Part shown: positions 10,701-22,985 of the stretch, one piece after another
Layout: each line of letters opens with the position of its first letter
How positions within the stretch are numbered: position 1 is the stretch's first letter
DNA from: Parus major
Taxonomy: Eukaryota > Chordata > Aves > Passeriformes > Paridae
Assembly: GCF_001522545.3 (NCBI RefSeq)
Contig: NC_031769.1
Span: 133,808,616-133,872,615 of the forward strand
Length of the DNA stretch: 64,000 nt
Direction of reading: 5' to 3'
The notes under the pieces: model-generated
Seen by the model: the letters and a program-made list of their open reading frames with translations, nothing else
Told to the model about the DNA's origin: nothing
The model's database searches: none
Program-made: the position numbers and the translations under genes

Positions 10701-13339
10701 GTGTGGGTTTGAATTGAGTTTAAGCAGTCAAGAGCACCCACTCAACAAGATTAGTCTTGAGTTTCATGGAAGGCAGATTTAAGCCACACCAATGCACAAT
10801 GCCACAAATGCAGGACTGATGCAAGGACTGCCATTCTGCTCATGGCCAGTCTGCAGGATCTGCCCTCAGATCAGTATTCAAATTCTATCACAGCTGGAAG
10901 ATAACTTAAAATCTTCATAAACAATATTTGAATAACACCCAGTGTTGGTATCAGTAGAGTTAAAAGAAACATACTTTGAGCCTGGACTCAAGAGAGAACT
11001 TGTGACAAAATGAAATATAGCCTGCTGAAGCCTACTGTAAGCAAATACCACAAGCTGTGCCAAACAATTATGTTAGTTTCACATTAAAAGTAATACCAAA
11101 TAGAAAGAGAGGGCTTGCATATTCATGTCACCACTGTTTTTAAGTGGTACACACATGAATAGGGTGAGCAATTATCTGGCAAAAAAAAGGCCATTGAACC
11201 ATAAATTGTTTATACAGATATCCAATACAGAAATGAGTATTAAAGAAGGAAGAAATGGATTTGAGTATTAGAACTGCTTTCTAATACTATTTAGGAATAT
11301 TAGAAATATTATTTAATATTGTTATTTAATACTGTTATTTAATAATTTAGTTTTCATTGCAGTTTAAATGTAATGTAAAAGCAGGGTTGGCTCCTCTGAT
11401 TCTATATACATACAGACTATTTTTTATTTTTCATTGTGAGAAGTTATGGTGAAACATCTGCTCTTTGCAACAGAGCAGCAAATAGGAGATTATTGTTCAG
11501 TTCATGCCTGGTACATGGCAACACTTTTGGGTTTATAAATGGATTTTGGGGGACACCACTGAAGTGGTGAGGCTATATCTACTTAAAACATCAGGTGAGG
11601 GACTTGGGTCAAACCCAACAACTGTGGTGTACTCTTGCCCAAAGATACCAAGTTCTGTATGCTGTTGATTGGTGTGGGATCTCATGTTCCTGCCTCAGGG
11701 ACGTGATACAGTTTCTCATCAGATACTCCAGTGCTTTTGCAAACAGTCTGTATCTGTGACCTGATCTTGACCTCCAGAGAAACTCCCTTCTCCACTGCAG
11801 CAGATGAAACTGGATGTGGCTGGAGAATACAGGGCTTCATAATGAAGGGGCATTTTATCTTTAGAGGTTGCCTGAACATGCTGACAACAATTTTGATTTC
11901 AGAGCTGAGTTCAAAATTCTTTTTTTAAAGAATCCCTTGTTTTTGCTGCCAACTGGGAATCTTCACAAATAGGTTGAGCAATGCTTCAACAGAAATACAG
12001 GTACTTCTAGGTTTTATATATATATTTTTCAAGAGTTTTTATATTGGTTTATTTGTTGCCCCAAATAGGTATTGGAAGGTGCCTTTCCCTTGCACCTCAA
12101 AAAACTTCCTTTTCACAGTCTATCACAAATCAAAATGACGTACATATCATTAATCCTACAGCATCTAATCTCACTAAAATCACTGTATTCAGCTATATTT
12201 TTTGTATCATTCAGCCTATCATTCACTACATTTTCAGGGTTCCCTAATTCATCTTCTCCCAAATACTGTGCAGTTTCTCCTTCCATCTTCTGTCTACTTC
12301 AATAGGTAAGAAATATTAGTTCAGAAGTCTGAAGTTTGTATTTATCTAAGAACATGAAGGGATTTCAGAAATTAGTAGATTTTTTTGTGCTTTTTAAGGT
12401 GGGAACATTCACTGACAGGCCCTCTTTCAATGACAGGCAACTAATAGCATCAGCAGAGGTGGTGTTACTTCTTCAATTAGAATTTCATGTTCTGTAGACA
12501 TAGGGAGAGTAATTACATCTCTTACTGGTTTTGTATAGTAATGTGTCACAAATGGTTTTCATACTCCTGGCTTTTTCACAGTTCTTAGATGATGGGATGC
12601 CTTTTCTAGCTTTCCTTAATGATCACTTATGCCTGCTTTTATTGAAGACATTGTGGGTTTTCTCTGGCTTCTTGTTAGAAGTCCCTATTCAGTTCCAAAT
12701 AGGACTAGGAAAAAAAATGAACAGTATGAAGTCATACTTGGAATTGTTCCCACTCAGAAAATGCTTTTAGATTAAGAGTGCAACCTCATTCAATATTTAA
12801 AATAATGGCAATACTACATAAACTTGAATTCTGTCTTGTGGAGTGAAATGGTACCTTGCTCCTCAGAGTTAATTAGGAAGTTTGCATGGAAGTTGCTTTA
12901 TGTTTCAAATAACAGAATTATTTTATCATGTCCTGCAGGTTCTGGATCTTGGCAAATATAATTGTCTTTTTAATAATTGTAAATGCATTTGAAATGCTCT
13001 AAGTGGTAAAATAGCATCTTATTCTGTTGCTTCTTATGGGAGTGTTGGAGCAGCATGAGAGAAGCTTTGATTCTGCAGAGGCAAAGGTGTGCCTGTGCAT
13101 CCCTCAGACTGTGTAGAGGCTCAGGAATCTGCTTACCTGGTGACACCCAGATTTTTTGTTGCTGAATGTAAGAAATCAAGTTTCTTTCTATCATCAGTCC
13201 GTATGTGGTTTGGTTTTCTCCTCTGTTGAATATAGCAAATAATAAATATGTTCTCTAGATGGTAATAGAAATTATTCTAGGAGCAAGAATTTCAATTATT
13301 CCTATGTTGATTCTGGTAGATACATGTCTAACTTGCTCT
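7741..13339. other. Gene-free AT-rich stretch
   Basis: I see only short open frames and simple sequence here. A T-rich tract occupies about 9296-9335. A frame of 139 codons on the minus strand (9802-10221) lies in a moderately GC-richer patch at 9780-10220 but shows no domain or coding signature. No RNA gene or repeat family is recognised. Confidence 0.55.
9296..9335. repeat. T-rich low-complexity tract
   Basis: About 40 nt of nearly pure T broken by c and aa, ending before aatctag. It could serve as a polypyrimidine tract, but no convincing exon follows. Confidence 0.7.
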
Positions 13340-14110
13340 TAGAAGTCTCCAGCAATGACTTCCATAATCTCCCCAACTACATTACTCTTCCACTCTTTAC
13401 TTGGTGTTTGAACTTTCTGTGTTAACGTGTTAAAGTCATTACTTTTTGTCCTGTCTTCCACAGCCATGAAGAACAGAATGCAATGTTTTTAGCAACTTTT
13501 TATGCACATGACTATTGCCCCCTGCTTATGTCAGTTCTTCCTCATTCTGTTCAGTGCATGATTTCTTAATTTATTTTCATTTGTTCTGTTTAAAATGACC
13601 ATCATATTATTCTCAGATGATGTAACTTATGAGGATTATTATAAATTCTAAGCATTCTCCAAAGCTCTGACAGTCCCATTCATCTTGGAGTTGTCGGCAT
13701 ATTAACAATATAGCCATTATTTCATTATGCAGGCCACTAATGGAACTGTCTGCCAGACCCAGGATGGATCCCTGAGGACCCTACTGAAATACATGTTGCT
13801 GTTTTTACAACAAACCATTGAGAACTGTCCTCCTGGTATTATTTTGTAACTGGTTTCACATCTAGTAAAAGATAGTTCCACTTCTATCATGTGTCCCTAG
13901 CTTGCTTCGAGAATGCACTGTCAGTACAGTGTCACAAGTACTAAAATCAAAATATATGACTTCAGCTGTTTCTCTTACCCACATGCCTGTGACCCTGTCA
14001 CAAAAGAATTTATATTGGCTTGACATAATTTATTCTTAACTAATCCACACTGACTCTTAGTCCTCTTCTCTGCTGGACGCTTACAGATAGTTTGTAGAAA
14101 AATGATCAGT
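13340..14110 (-). mobile_element. Old CR1/L3-type LINE relic (ORF2 and 3' part, minus)
   Basis: The plus strand shows the antisense of an ancient CR1/L3-class LINE: a 3'-end-like segment (ctccagcaatgacttccataatctcc), then 'aggatggatccctgaggaccc', 'accattgagaactgtcctcc', 'gtaactggtttcacatct', 'actaaaatcaaaatatatgac' and 'ttggcttgacataatttattc' in the expected order. These are conserved positions of the reverse-transcriptase region in this LINE class. All frames are broken. Divergence suggests an insertion older than the CR1 tails elsewhere in the window. Confidence 0.6.
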
Positions 14111-15884
14111 TTGGTTCAGACTGTGAGGCGGGGGGGAGGAATTGGGATGAGACCATCACCTTGGGTGGCTGTCAGCTGAATGTCAGTGGAAAATGCCAGA
14201 ACAAAACCTACCTCTTTAGACTCTTCACCCTAGTTGCCCTCCAGACTGCAGCAAGGACCCTTGCTGCCTGGGAATTAGTAACAGGCTGTGTCTGTGCCAG
14301 TCAGCCCTTGTGCCAGGGACTGGTTCCTGGCACATCCGTTTGACTCCTTGGGATGCAGCTTCATTCTTCTTAACCTCTTGCATCCCTTTTCAAAACTGAA
14401 ATCTATCACAGTTCTCACCAGTGGTAAGCACTTGACTGGCAAGTGATGTTTTTAGCGAAATGGAACTTGGCAGAATGATTTGTTCATATTCACTGAATTG
14501 TAGACTAACAGTTCAAATTTTTCTCTTATGATTGAAGTCCTCCAAATGTCCATTGCATCACTTTTCTTTTTCCCCTTGTACAAGAGCAATAATTTTGTCT
14601 TGAAGTTAAAATCTGTTATCTGAGAGCCCTTTTAGAGTGAATTTTGTTGAAGTGTTGGCTCAAGTGCTTATTTTCACTAAAATGTGACAGTGTAATAGCT
14701 ATATTCATCTCACTACATTTTAAAATGATGTCTGGTGTTTTGTTTTTTTTTTTCTAGAAAGTGAACATGTCAAAATGAGAACAAATAACATAAACCTATA
14801 TATATTTGTATGCATAATGTATAATATAATGAATGTATTTTTCTAGGAATAAACTTTATATATGTGCTTTTAAAAATAAGATAATAATAAAAATCAATTT
14901 AACTAAGTTATTTAATTATCCCATACCTCTAGAACAGAAAAAACGAGACAGTCCTCAGATGTTTTTAGCACATTCCCTGGATGCAAGCAAGTTGCAGCAG
15001 TGCCAGGCAGGGCATTTTGCCTGGGGGAAGGATGTTTGCATGTCCTATAGACTCAGGCATCATGGGTAGAAAAGGCACCTTAGGAAGGTTGTAGTTGTTA
15101 TTCCATTCCCAGAGCTGTACACTAAAAAGTATTCCTTGCTGTCTCTTTCCCTCCCTTTTGTGACTGAACCAATGATTTATACTCATTGCCTCCAGTTAGG
15201 TGTTTGTTCTGCCAACTTGATGCAGACCAGGTGACCTAAGTTCCTCCATTTGAAAACTCACACACATTTAAAAATAAGCAAGGATAATTTCAAAAGCAAA
15301 GCCACATTAAAACAAACAAAAAAGAGTCAGGTGAACTTTGGAAAACAGTTTTCCATAAGTGATAGAGTGAATTATTAAGTCCTGAAAAAAATCATTATGC
15401 AGTTAGCATTAACAGTATGGCAAAGAATTCTCTTATTTGTTTTTATGGGTATCTCACTAAAGTGTTTCTGCTATTTAGGCTGGAGGACACACGTGACTGT
15501 AAATGTGGAAGCTTCTGCAAATAATTAAAGCATGGGAGAAGAATGCTCATGGACTATGCTTGTCATAGTTATTAGCCTGGATCTTTTGTCTGCCTGAATG
15601 TAATGACATCTTTCTTTGTTTTTATTCTTTAATTATTACCTCTGTTTGTCAGTTTATGAGGTTAGGGGATCATAGAAACATTGATAAAAGTAGGAAAGCA
15701 TGTACTAGAGTACATGCATCTAAAAATACCAGAAACATTCTAATTTAAAAGGTGAGGTAGTGCACTATTTTATCTAGATACTTCCCATTCTGGGAGGCTT
15801 CTGTTTTCTAATTCTAGGGTGCAGGCTAAGAAAATTAATAAATTAGTTTTTTGCAAATTGGACAAACTATTTGATGGATAAGGA
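14111..15884. other. Gene-free stretch
   Basis: AT-rich unique DNA. A run of nine to ten T at about 14743 and an A/T-rich segment at 14780-14920 are the only low-complexity parts. No exon or repeat family is recognised. Confidence 0.55.
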
Positions 15885-15889
15885 GCTTG

Positions 15890-16190
15890 CTGGATGGCCA
15901 CAGTTTTAAACTAAAGAGAGTAGATTTAGATTGGACAAAAGGAAGAGATTTTTACTGTGAGGCTGGTGAGGCACTGGCACAGGTTGCCCAGAGGAGCTGT
16001 GGATGCCCCATCCCTGGATGTGCTCGAGGCCAAGGATGGATGGGGTATCCACAATCCACAGAGCAGTCTGTTCTAGGGGATAATGTCCCTGCCCATGGTA
16101 GGATGGATAGATGATCTTTAAAGATCCAAATGATGATAGATTTTCCAAACCAAATGATTCTCTCATTCTGTGGTTCTATGATTTTATATA
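15890..16190 (+). mobile_element. CR1 LINE 3' fragment (plus orientation)
   Basis: This has the classical CR1 tail in sense order: gtagatttagattggac, ttactgtgaggctggtgaggcactgg, aggttgcccagagg, tggatgccccatccctgg, tccctgcccatgg and a degraded end with ctcattctgtggttctatgat. The 3' terminus has the octamer-like tattctatgatt remnants that CR1 uses as a priming tail. The copy is 5'-truncated and non-coding. Confidence 0.9.
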
Positions 16191-17547
16191 TAACCTTGAA
16201 ACTGGTATCCAGGTGAGACATAAATTTAGATTCAACATTAGAGGATGTTAAATCTTTTTCAAATAACAGGCAAACCCATCTAAACAAAATTCCAGACCTG
16301 AAAAAATCTGGGTATAATTTGTCTGCACTTGTAATATACCATTTGAACTGGATAGAGTGGATACCAAGAAGCTTCAATTAGCAAGGGAACGAATTAAAGA
16401 GATAACAGAAAACATAATAACTTTAATGGACTTTGGTTTGCATTTTGAGGGACGGAACTACCCAGGGAGCTGTTTGCAGACTGTGTTCTCCGGCACCCTC
16501 TCCTGGATGGATTGAGAGTGGCAGTTCGGCCTTGGAAAGTGCCAGGTCTTCTGGGGAAGAAGATGACAGACTACACCTACATTTTCAATGGAAAGTTAAA
16601 GTGGAGATGAAGTGGATGAGAGAAACAAAGTTACCTTTCCATTTCCTGTAGGTACCGTGAGCCTATCTGCAGGATTGAAGAGGGGCTGTGTTTGTCATAA
16701 AGCACTTTTCATTTGGGAAGTGAAATCACACATTTGCATTCTCACATGCACAGACACAGACCCAGAGCAGCCACCTGCAATAAGTGGTGAAGCCACAGAG
16801 CTTCAGAAAAGTCACTCCAGTGGGTACAAGCACGCCCACCTCCCCTGTGCCTTCCCAAACAGAGCATCCACAGCTTCCAGTCACATACACACTGTATGCC
16901 AGGGAACACAGTACAGGGCTACAGCTGTAGTTCTGGGAGGAGGGGAGCAGTAAAACAAAATCTGTGTATTGTCAAAATTGGTTTCATGCCTAACATGAAT
17001 AATTTCTTCCAAGTATGCAACACAGAGAGAGAAAGAACACTAAGACTTTCTAACCAGGTAACCACTTACTGCAGTTGCAGATGTAGTCCTAAAACGCAGT
17101 AATTGCACTAGTCTTAAATTTCCCTTGATGCATATGAATGTAAGATATTATGAAATTAAAGGGAGGGCTCTTAGTATGAGGCTGTTTTATGAAAATTCTT
17201 ACAATTCTGTATTGTAAGAATGGCTCAGATAAATTGAAGTTAAATGTTTTTCATGCCTTTAAGGACTTTTGATAAGGAGTTTATACTTAGAGATGTATGC
17301 AATACATAACAGTAAATGAGTCTTTTATACTATATATATAAAAATAAATACATATAGAAAAGATTGCATCTAAAAGAAAATACCTTTCTAAATTACCATG
17401 AAGATGTGAATGATTTTCAAGGCTTTTGATAGCCATTTTCTTGAAAAACACTCACACATGGCCTAATGCACAATGGAGTAAGTGTGGTGACACCCGTGAC
17501 AATTTACAGGTTACAGGACTGGTGCCAGTCACCACTCAGGGATATTA
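16191..17547. other. Gene-free stretch between CR1 copies
   Basis: Unique sequence with a few 60-140 codon frames. The 141-codon minus frame 15952-16377 runs into the CR1 and is therefore not credible as a gene. I see no RNA gene or regulatory structure. Confidence 0.55.
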
Positions 17548-17832
17548 GAACCACAGAATCATGGAATCACCAAGGTTGGTAAAAGACATCTTAGATCACC
17601 AAGTCCAATCACCAACCCAGCACTGCCACCATTTCCACCATTAAACCATGTCCTCAAGTGCCACATTCACGTGCTTTTTGAACATTTTTAGGAATGGTGG
17701 CTCCAGTGCTTCCCTAGGCAGCCTGTTGCAATGCTTGGCCCTGATATTTGATCTAAACCTCCCCTGGTGCAACTTGAGGCCATTTCCTCTCATCCTGCCA
17801 CTTGTTACTGGGGAGAAGAGACTGACACCCAA
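17548..17832 (-). mobile_element. CR1 LINE fragment (minus orientation)
   Basis: The reverse complement of a CR1 tail starts with cacagaatcatggaatcac and continues through ggttggtaaaagacatctt, gatcaccaagtccaatc, accatgtcctcaagtgccac, cagcctgttgcaatgc and ggggagaagagactgacacc. The CR1 poly-octamer end is at the left, so the element points to the minus strand. The 88- and 63-codon frames here are repeat-derived. Confidence 0.88.
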
Positions 17833-20644
17833 CCCATTTCAACAACTTTTTCCAGAATCATTCAATCAGTCTTCCACTCAGAGTAACAATAGTCATGCAC
17901 CAGTGTCTCCATAGACATGCATTTGACATAAAATCACACCCCTTGTGCTGTAAGAACAATGGGAAAGAAAAATTTTTTCCCCTAATGCATCCATTTCTAC
18001 TGTTAGAGAAATTATTACTATCTGGATAAGAACAAAAATCAGTTTGAAGTAATTTATCAATATTCTTTTCATTAGCCAGCTATTTTTAGGATTGTAGAGA
18101 AATTACATTTTTGGCAATTGTGCAGGGGAAAAGAAAGTCCCTAAAAGATTTACTTACCCCAGTGTTAGGCAGACAAATGCAACTGTCCAACCTGTGAATT
18201 ACAGAGGGGTCTCAAGGGACAAAGCCAGTAGCAGCAAACCTCTGCATAAGAACCTTGGCACCCAAGATATCTGCCTTCATGGGCTTCATCAGAGATCTGA
18301 CCTGTTAGAACAGATGGTTTTTAGTGGGTAAAAGCACTTTTCATTCTTTTAATAGACTCTGAAATATCCTATGGGTTGGGCTAGAATTTTTTGCTGATTA
18401 AAATGAATGTAATAATTACTTTTACATGAAGAACAAAATATAGATAATGGCAATCATATTGATAATCTAGACTGCTGCAAAAATTCCTGTAATATTTAAC
18501 ATTCATTTGCCAAAACATTCAGTTTTTAATAGAGAATCTACTTTCAACCCAAATGAAATTTAAATAAACATTGTAATGATAAAATTGAATTAATATAAAC
18601 ATAACTATATTATTGTGTTTTTTAAAACATAAGAATCAGATATTTTATCCTTCCCTTCTAAATTCTACATATGCATTCAAACCAAATGCACTAACACCTT
18701 CCAGAAATACTGCAGAAAAGTAGGTCATGCAAAAATGCAGTGCTACATTCAGTTTTATGGTATTACAGAAGTTTCCAGACCCAATTTTTATACCAATTCA
18801 CTGAAGTGGCACTATTGGAGTGACCCAGTCAGCACAGCACCACTGTACTTGATAAAACTTGAATTAACTATTATTATTCAGGCTCAGAAACAATCTTATG
18901 AATAATATATTCAATTCTGTTTTTATTGAGATTTAATGATAAGTTTTTTTCCAAATCTTAGTATTCTACAAATCTGTACTAAAATCTCAATTTATATTTA
19001 TCATATCCGAATGCTAAATTCTATTATCATAAAAATGATTTAAAATAAGTTAAAACTAGTTGACCATTCTCTTGCTCTTCTTTTAGGCAACATGAGCCAC
19101 ACAATCTTTGAAGTGCACATGAAAGAATTTACTTCTTTTTGAAGAAAGCACAAAATCAAGGTTTTGATGACTATGTTCTAGGAGTGGTGCTCTGCTAACA
19201 ATTAGATAGTGGTTATATATGAACACAATTATTAGTAGTATTTATATAAAAATCCAAGTGAGATTGGGATCCAGAGTGTTTTAAATTATTTAGTTTAGAA
19301 AGAGAGAATCTGAAAAGAGAAGTAGTGCTTCACATCCATGTGCCTGATTGAATTCTTCTTCAGTATCTCATCTAAGAGACTGCTTGGCCTTTTGACTTTC
19401 CTGTATGAATGGGGGAAGGGGAAAATTAACTCATGCATATAAAAATATGATGTCTCCTGCTTCTTTGTCTGTACTTCAAATTTAGATTCTCTCACACAAG
19501 TGTGTTACTGACACCAGGATGGAGAGCCTCTTGGGTGATTGCCTATTTGGAGATTGAGAACATTATCCTGGATGTGGTAGTACCTCTTTTACCTCAGCTG
19601 AGGAGTTGAGCCACAGCCAAGGAAAGGACAACACCTGAGGGCTTTGATAATTTTCAGGTGGAGGTCTCCCAGCCTATATGCTCTAGCCATTCAATTAGCT
19701 GAAAATTACTAATTAGAGCCAGAAAAAAAGAGTTGCCTGTCTGAGCAACTCAGCATTAATTTCCAAAATTATTTTCCAAGCTGTTTGTTGTTTTGAAGAA
19801 GATTAAAAACTAAGGGTCAAATTCTTTCCATGAGCAGAGAACGGAATAAATTTGTCCCATTATCTGACAACTTTTTACAGGGGTACTCAGCGTCTCCTAA
19901 TGGGTTGTTAGTGGAATTTGTGTCAATTTACCTCTTCTATGCTAATGTTTATTGATGCAATTTTTCTGAATACTCAAAATCTTCATACAAACAAATGAAA
20001 GGAAAAAATTTCTTTTGCCATTTTCTGAATCCATGGCATACACAAATGAGACATGATATTTATTAATTGCTCAGCTTTACATGTATTCAGCACATCTTAG
20101 ATAAAAGCAATTATAATTAATTTTTTCACAGAAATTATAACTTTAATATGGTAATTCCATGAGACATAGCAAGCTCTGAAGCAAATAACCAACATTTGTT
20201 ATCTCAAAGCCCATTGTCATCAGGTGAATTATCTCTTTAACCACCTTTGGTCCAAGAGGAAATATTATGTTGCCAGTCATCTTATTTGTCATTATACAAA
20301 TCAATTTAATTAAGTTCATAATGAATTCTAACTCTGTTTTCTTGCACAGTTTATGTGAAAAATGCAATTAATTTATTTTTACAATATAGAACCTTTAATA
20401 AAGACAAATGTGTAAAATAAAGTATGTCTCTCACAGTTGTTTTGCAACCCTTATAATTAATTTTTATTACAGGCTGATGTATTTGCTATGGAGAGATCAA
20501 GAATTAGTGAATTTCTCAAAATCTCCATAAGCCTCAAACCTAATGCTGTATTTACTTGTAAAAGCAAAAAGGACTGACTCCAATTAAATCAAAATGGTTC
20601 AGTTCTAGGTGCAATGGAAAGTTATAATTTCACAGCCTGGTGTG

Positions 20645-20666
20645 TTGTTCTATTGTTATAGAACAA
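20645..20666. repeat. Short inverted repeat (9-bp arms)
   Basis: The arms ttgttctat and atagaacaa flank a 4-nt loop tgtt. The arms are perfect. Related tgttgttc words recur within the next 40 bp. Confidence 0.7.
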
Positions 20667-20858
20667 TATCTATATGTTGTTCATGTATGTTGTTCAGTCA
20701 GCAGAGGCTAAAAATTGGAGAATAGAATCTTCTTACTGTCAAACCTGTGTGTGTGCACAGCTGTACAACATTACTGTCATGTTCCTTCTTCACATGTGAT
20801 GGAGTAAATAATCCATACACTAAAACTGGTCCTTGAATGATCCTAAAAAGAAAGGAGT

Positions 20859-20891
20859 CAGACACAGATTCAGACACAGACACAGACACAG
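20859..20891. repeat. Hexamer microsatellite (gacaca)n
   Basis: About five imperfect copies of cagaca/gacaca in 33 nt. It gives a Ser/Val/Glu/Asp-rich peptide in the antisense 82-codon frame, which is thus a repeat artefact. Confidence 0.8.
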
Positions 20892-22789
20892 TTCTATAAT
20901 GTAGCAAGCTAAATAGCATTAATTGAGCTACAGTGATGAGCTCCATGCTTATTTTTATTATTGATGCAAAGTCAAAATGATTTGAATTACATCACCCTTT
21001 TGCCAGACTAGAAAAGTTAAGCTTGTAATTCAGCTGATTAATTTGAACACTTGTTTCAGTTGCCTTTTTGTATGGAATATTTTGTTTGCATTTTTCTTGA
21101 ATAAATTAAGATACTTTAGAATCTCTATATTAAATTTAGCCTTTCTGGAGAGTGAGCACAATTTATGCTTATACACTTATGCACATTGCTTTATTTACTT
21201 CATGTCTGCAGAGATTTAAAATCTAATAATGATCTTGAGTGTATAATATTATGATATTATATCTGATATTTAGAAAATTTTACAAATAGAACCAGTGATT
21301 CAGTGTATCCCAGATTACACAATTTATTATAAGCCTTTCCATGCAGAAGATGTTGTAAGGTGAACTAACACATCAACACATCACATGTGGAGGTTTCCAG
21401 CATTTGGCTTTGGAAGTGGTTGCTTCTCTCAAATGAATGGAAAAGAGCCTTTCAATCTACAGAGGGTAAGCTTTCTTAAATTACTTCCCACTTTTTAGGA
21501 GATAAGAGGGAGCATGGAAAATTACTGTGGAAAAAATGCTGTATGATTTCTTATTCTGTGCACTCAATCTCCAAGTGTGGAATTGATGGTAGAACTAAAC
21601 AGTATCACAGCCTTCCCTGTGGACTATTGAGTGTGAAAGAGAAAATTACTGTGAATTATTAGGGGAATTTAAAGCAAATAAGCATGGCAGATCAGATGAA
21701 GCACCTTTCCCTTCTTAATCCTTAGCCTAGTCATTGCTAGAAGCAATTTTTTCTGAACTGATTCTGAGAAGCACAAGTTTTATGAAATACAGATGGAATA
21801 AATTAATTTTGTATAATTTCAATGTAAGTAAAAAAAAAATCTACGGAGAACCTTTCCTTAGGTCTTCTGAACAGCAAAGTTTATGTGTGGCTTTGCAACA
21901 AAACTGAAAGCGATAAAGAATTGAGAGAATATTTTATTTCATAGATGTTAGCTATATTGAGGTATCCATTCTTTATAGCATCCAGAACCAAAAATTTGTT
22001 TGAACAGAAATTCCATATGAACTCTTGATATGAGTCAGATAATTCCAGTAAAATTCAAATGAGACAGTGTGTATCTGTACTGGAGCAAAAGCTGGCATTC
22101 AAAGTCATGTACTTTATTTATGCTGACTTCAGCAGGGCTAACTGGAGTGCAGCAGAATGTGAGTGTGGCTCTGTGAAGCACACGGCTGTGGGAATCCTTG
22201 GCATAGGGAACTTATAATATAAATGGGAATTTCAGCTTTCATTTTCCTATGAAGATAGCACAGAAAAGGAAACCTGGATATTCCTGTGTGCAAGTTTATG
22301 ACAGCAAAAACTAGGGCACCTATCTGTGGTGGCGTTGCCTACATTTTATTCAAGATCACAGGCTCTTCCCATAAAAATTCGTTGCTATTCCTTTCCACCC
22401 TGTAGCATATTTACTACTTAACATCAAGGAATAAAATAACAGTAATGAGCTTCAGTGTATACTCTCAACAGATCAAATCAGAGAGAAGAGCACGTACCTC
22501 CTGCTGCTCTCCTGAAGTGCAGGCTAAGCACCATGAAGAGCTCAGAATCAAACACAAAATGATGTGATTCTTGTGTGAGCCCACACCTCCAAAGGAGAAT
22601 GTGCTGCCTCGGCACTTAGGCAGAGTTGGGCCTTGTGAGTTGAGCAGAGTTAATGTTCTCACACATTCTGACCTCCTGAGATACTTTGAATTTAACACTT
22701 GGATGTTAAATATCAAGATTTTATAAAAAGAAAAGGATAAAAAACATTTTACATCAAATAAGATAATGATATAGACTAGACCAGATTAA

Positions 22790-22985
22790 CTTGTTCAGTT
22801 GAAGGGGATCTACAACAATCATTTATCCAATTGCCTGACCGCTTCAGAGCTGACCAAATACTAAAGGATATTAAAGGCATTGTCCAAATGCCTCTTGAAC
22901 ATTGGCAGGTATCGCAACCTCTCTAGGAAACCTATTCCAGTGTCTGAATAGCTTCTTGGTAAAGAAATATTGTATTTATACACTT
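22790..22985 (-). mobile_element. Diverged CR1 fragment (minus orientation)
   Basis: The order 'gttgaaggggatctacaac', 'catttatccaattgcctgac', 'caaatgcctcttgaacattgg', 'cctctctaggaaacctattcc', 'agtgtctgaatagcttcttgg' and 'aaagaaatattg' matches the antisense of a CR1 3' region. Divergence is higher than in the other tails of the window. Confidence 0.7.

Larger units (their letters stand above)
17833..22784. other. Gene-free AT-rich stretch
   Basis: About 5 kb of AT-rich unique sequence. Small features are a gacaca tandem repeat at 20859-20891 and a 9-bp-arm hairpin at 20645-20666. A splice-acceptor-like ctcttcttttag at 19074-19085 is followed by a 17-codon frame only, so I do not call an exon. 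Confidence 0.55.

Noticed and set aside
19086..19143. Possible exon after ctcttcttttag
   Set aside because: Only a 17-codon frame follows and there is no donor.
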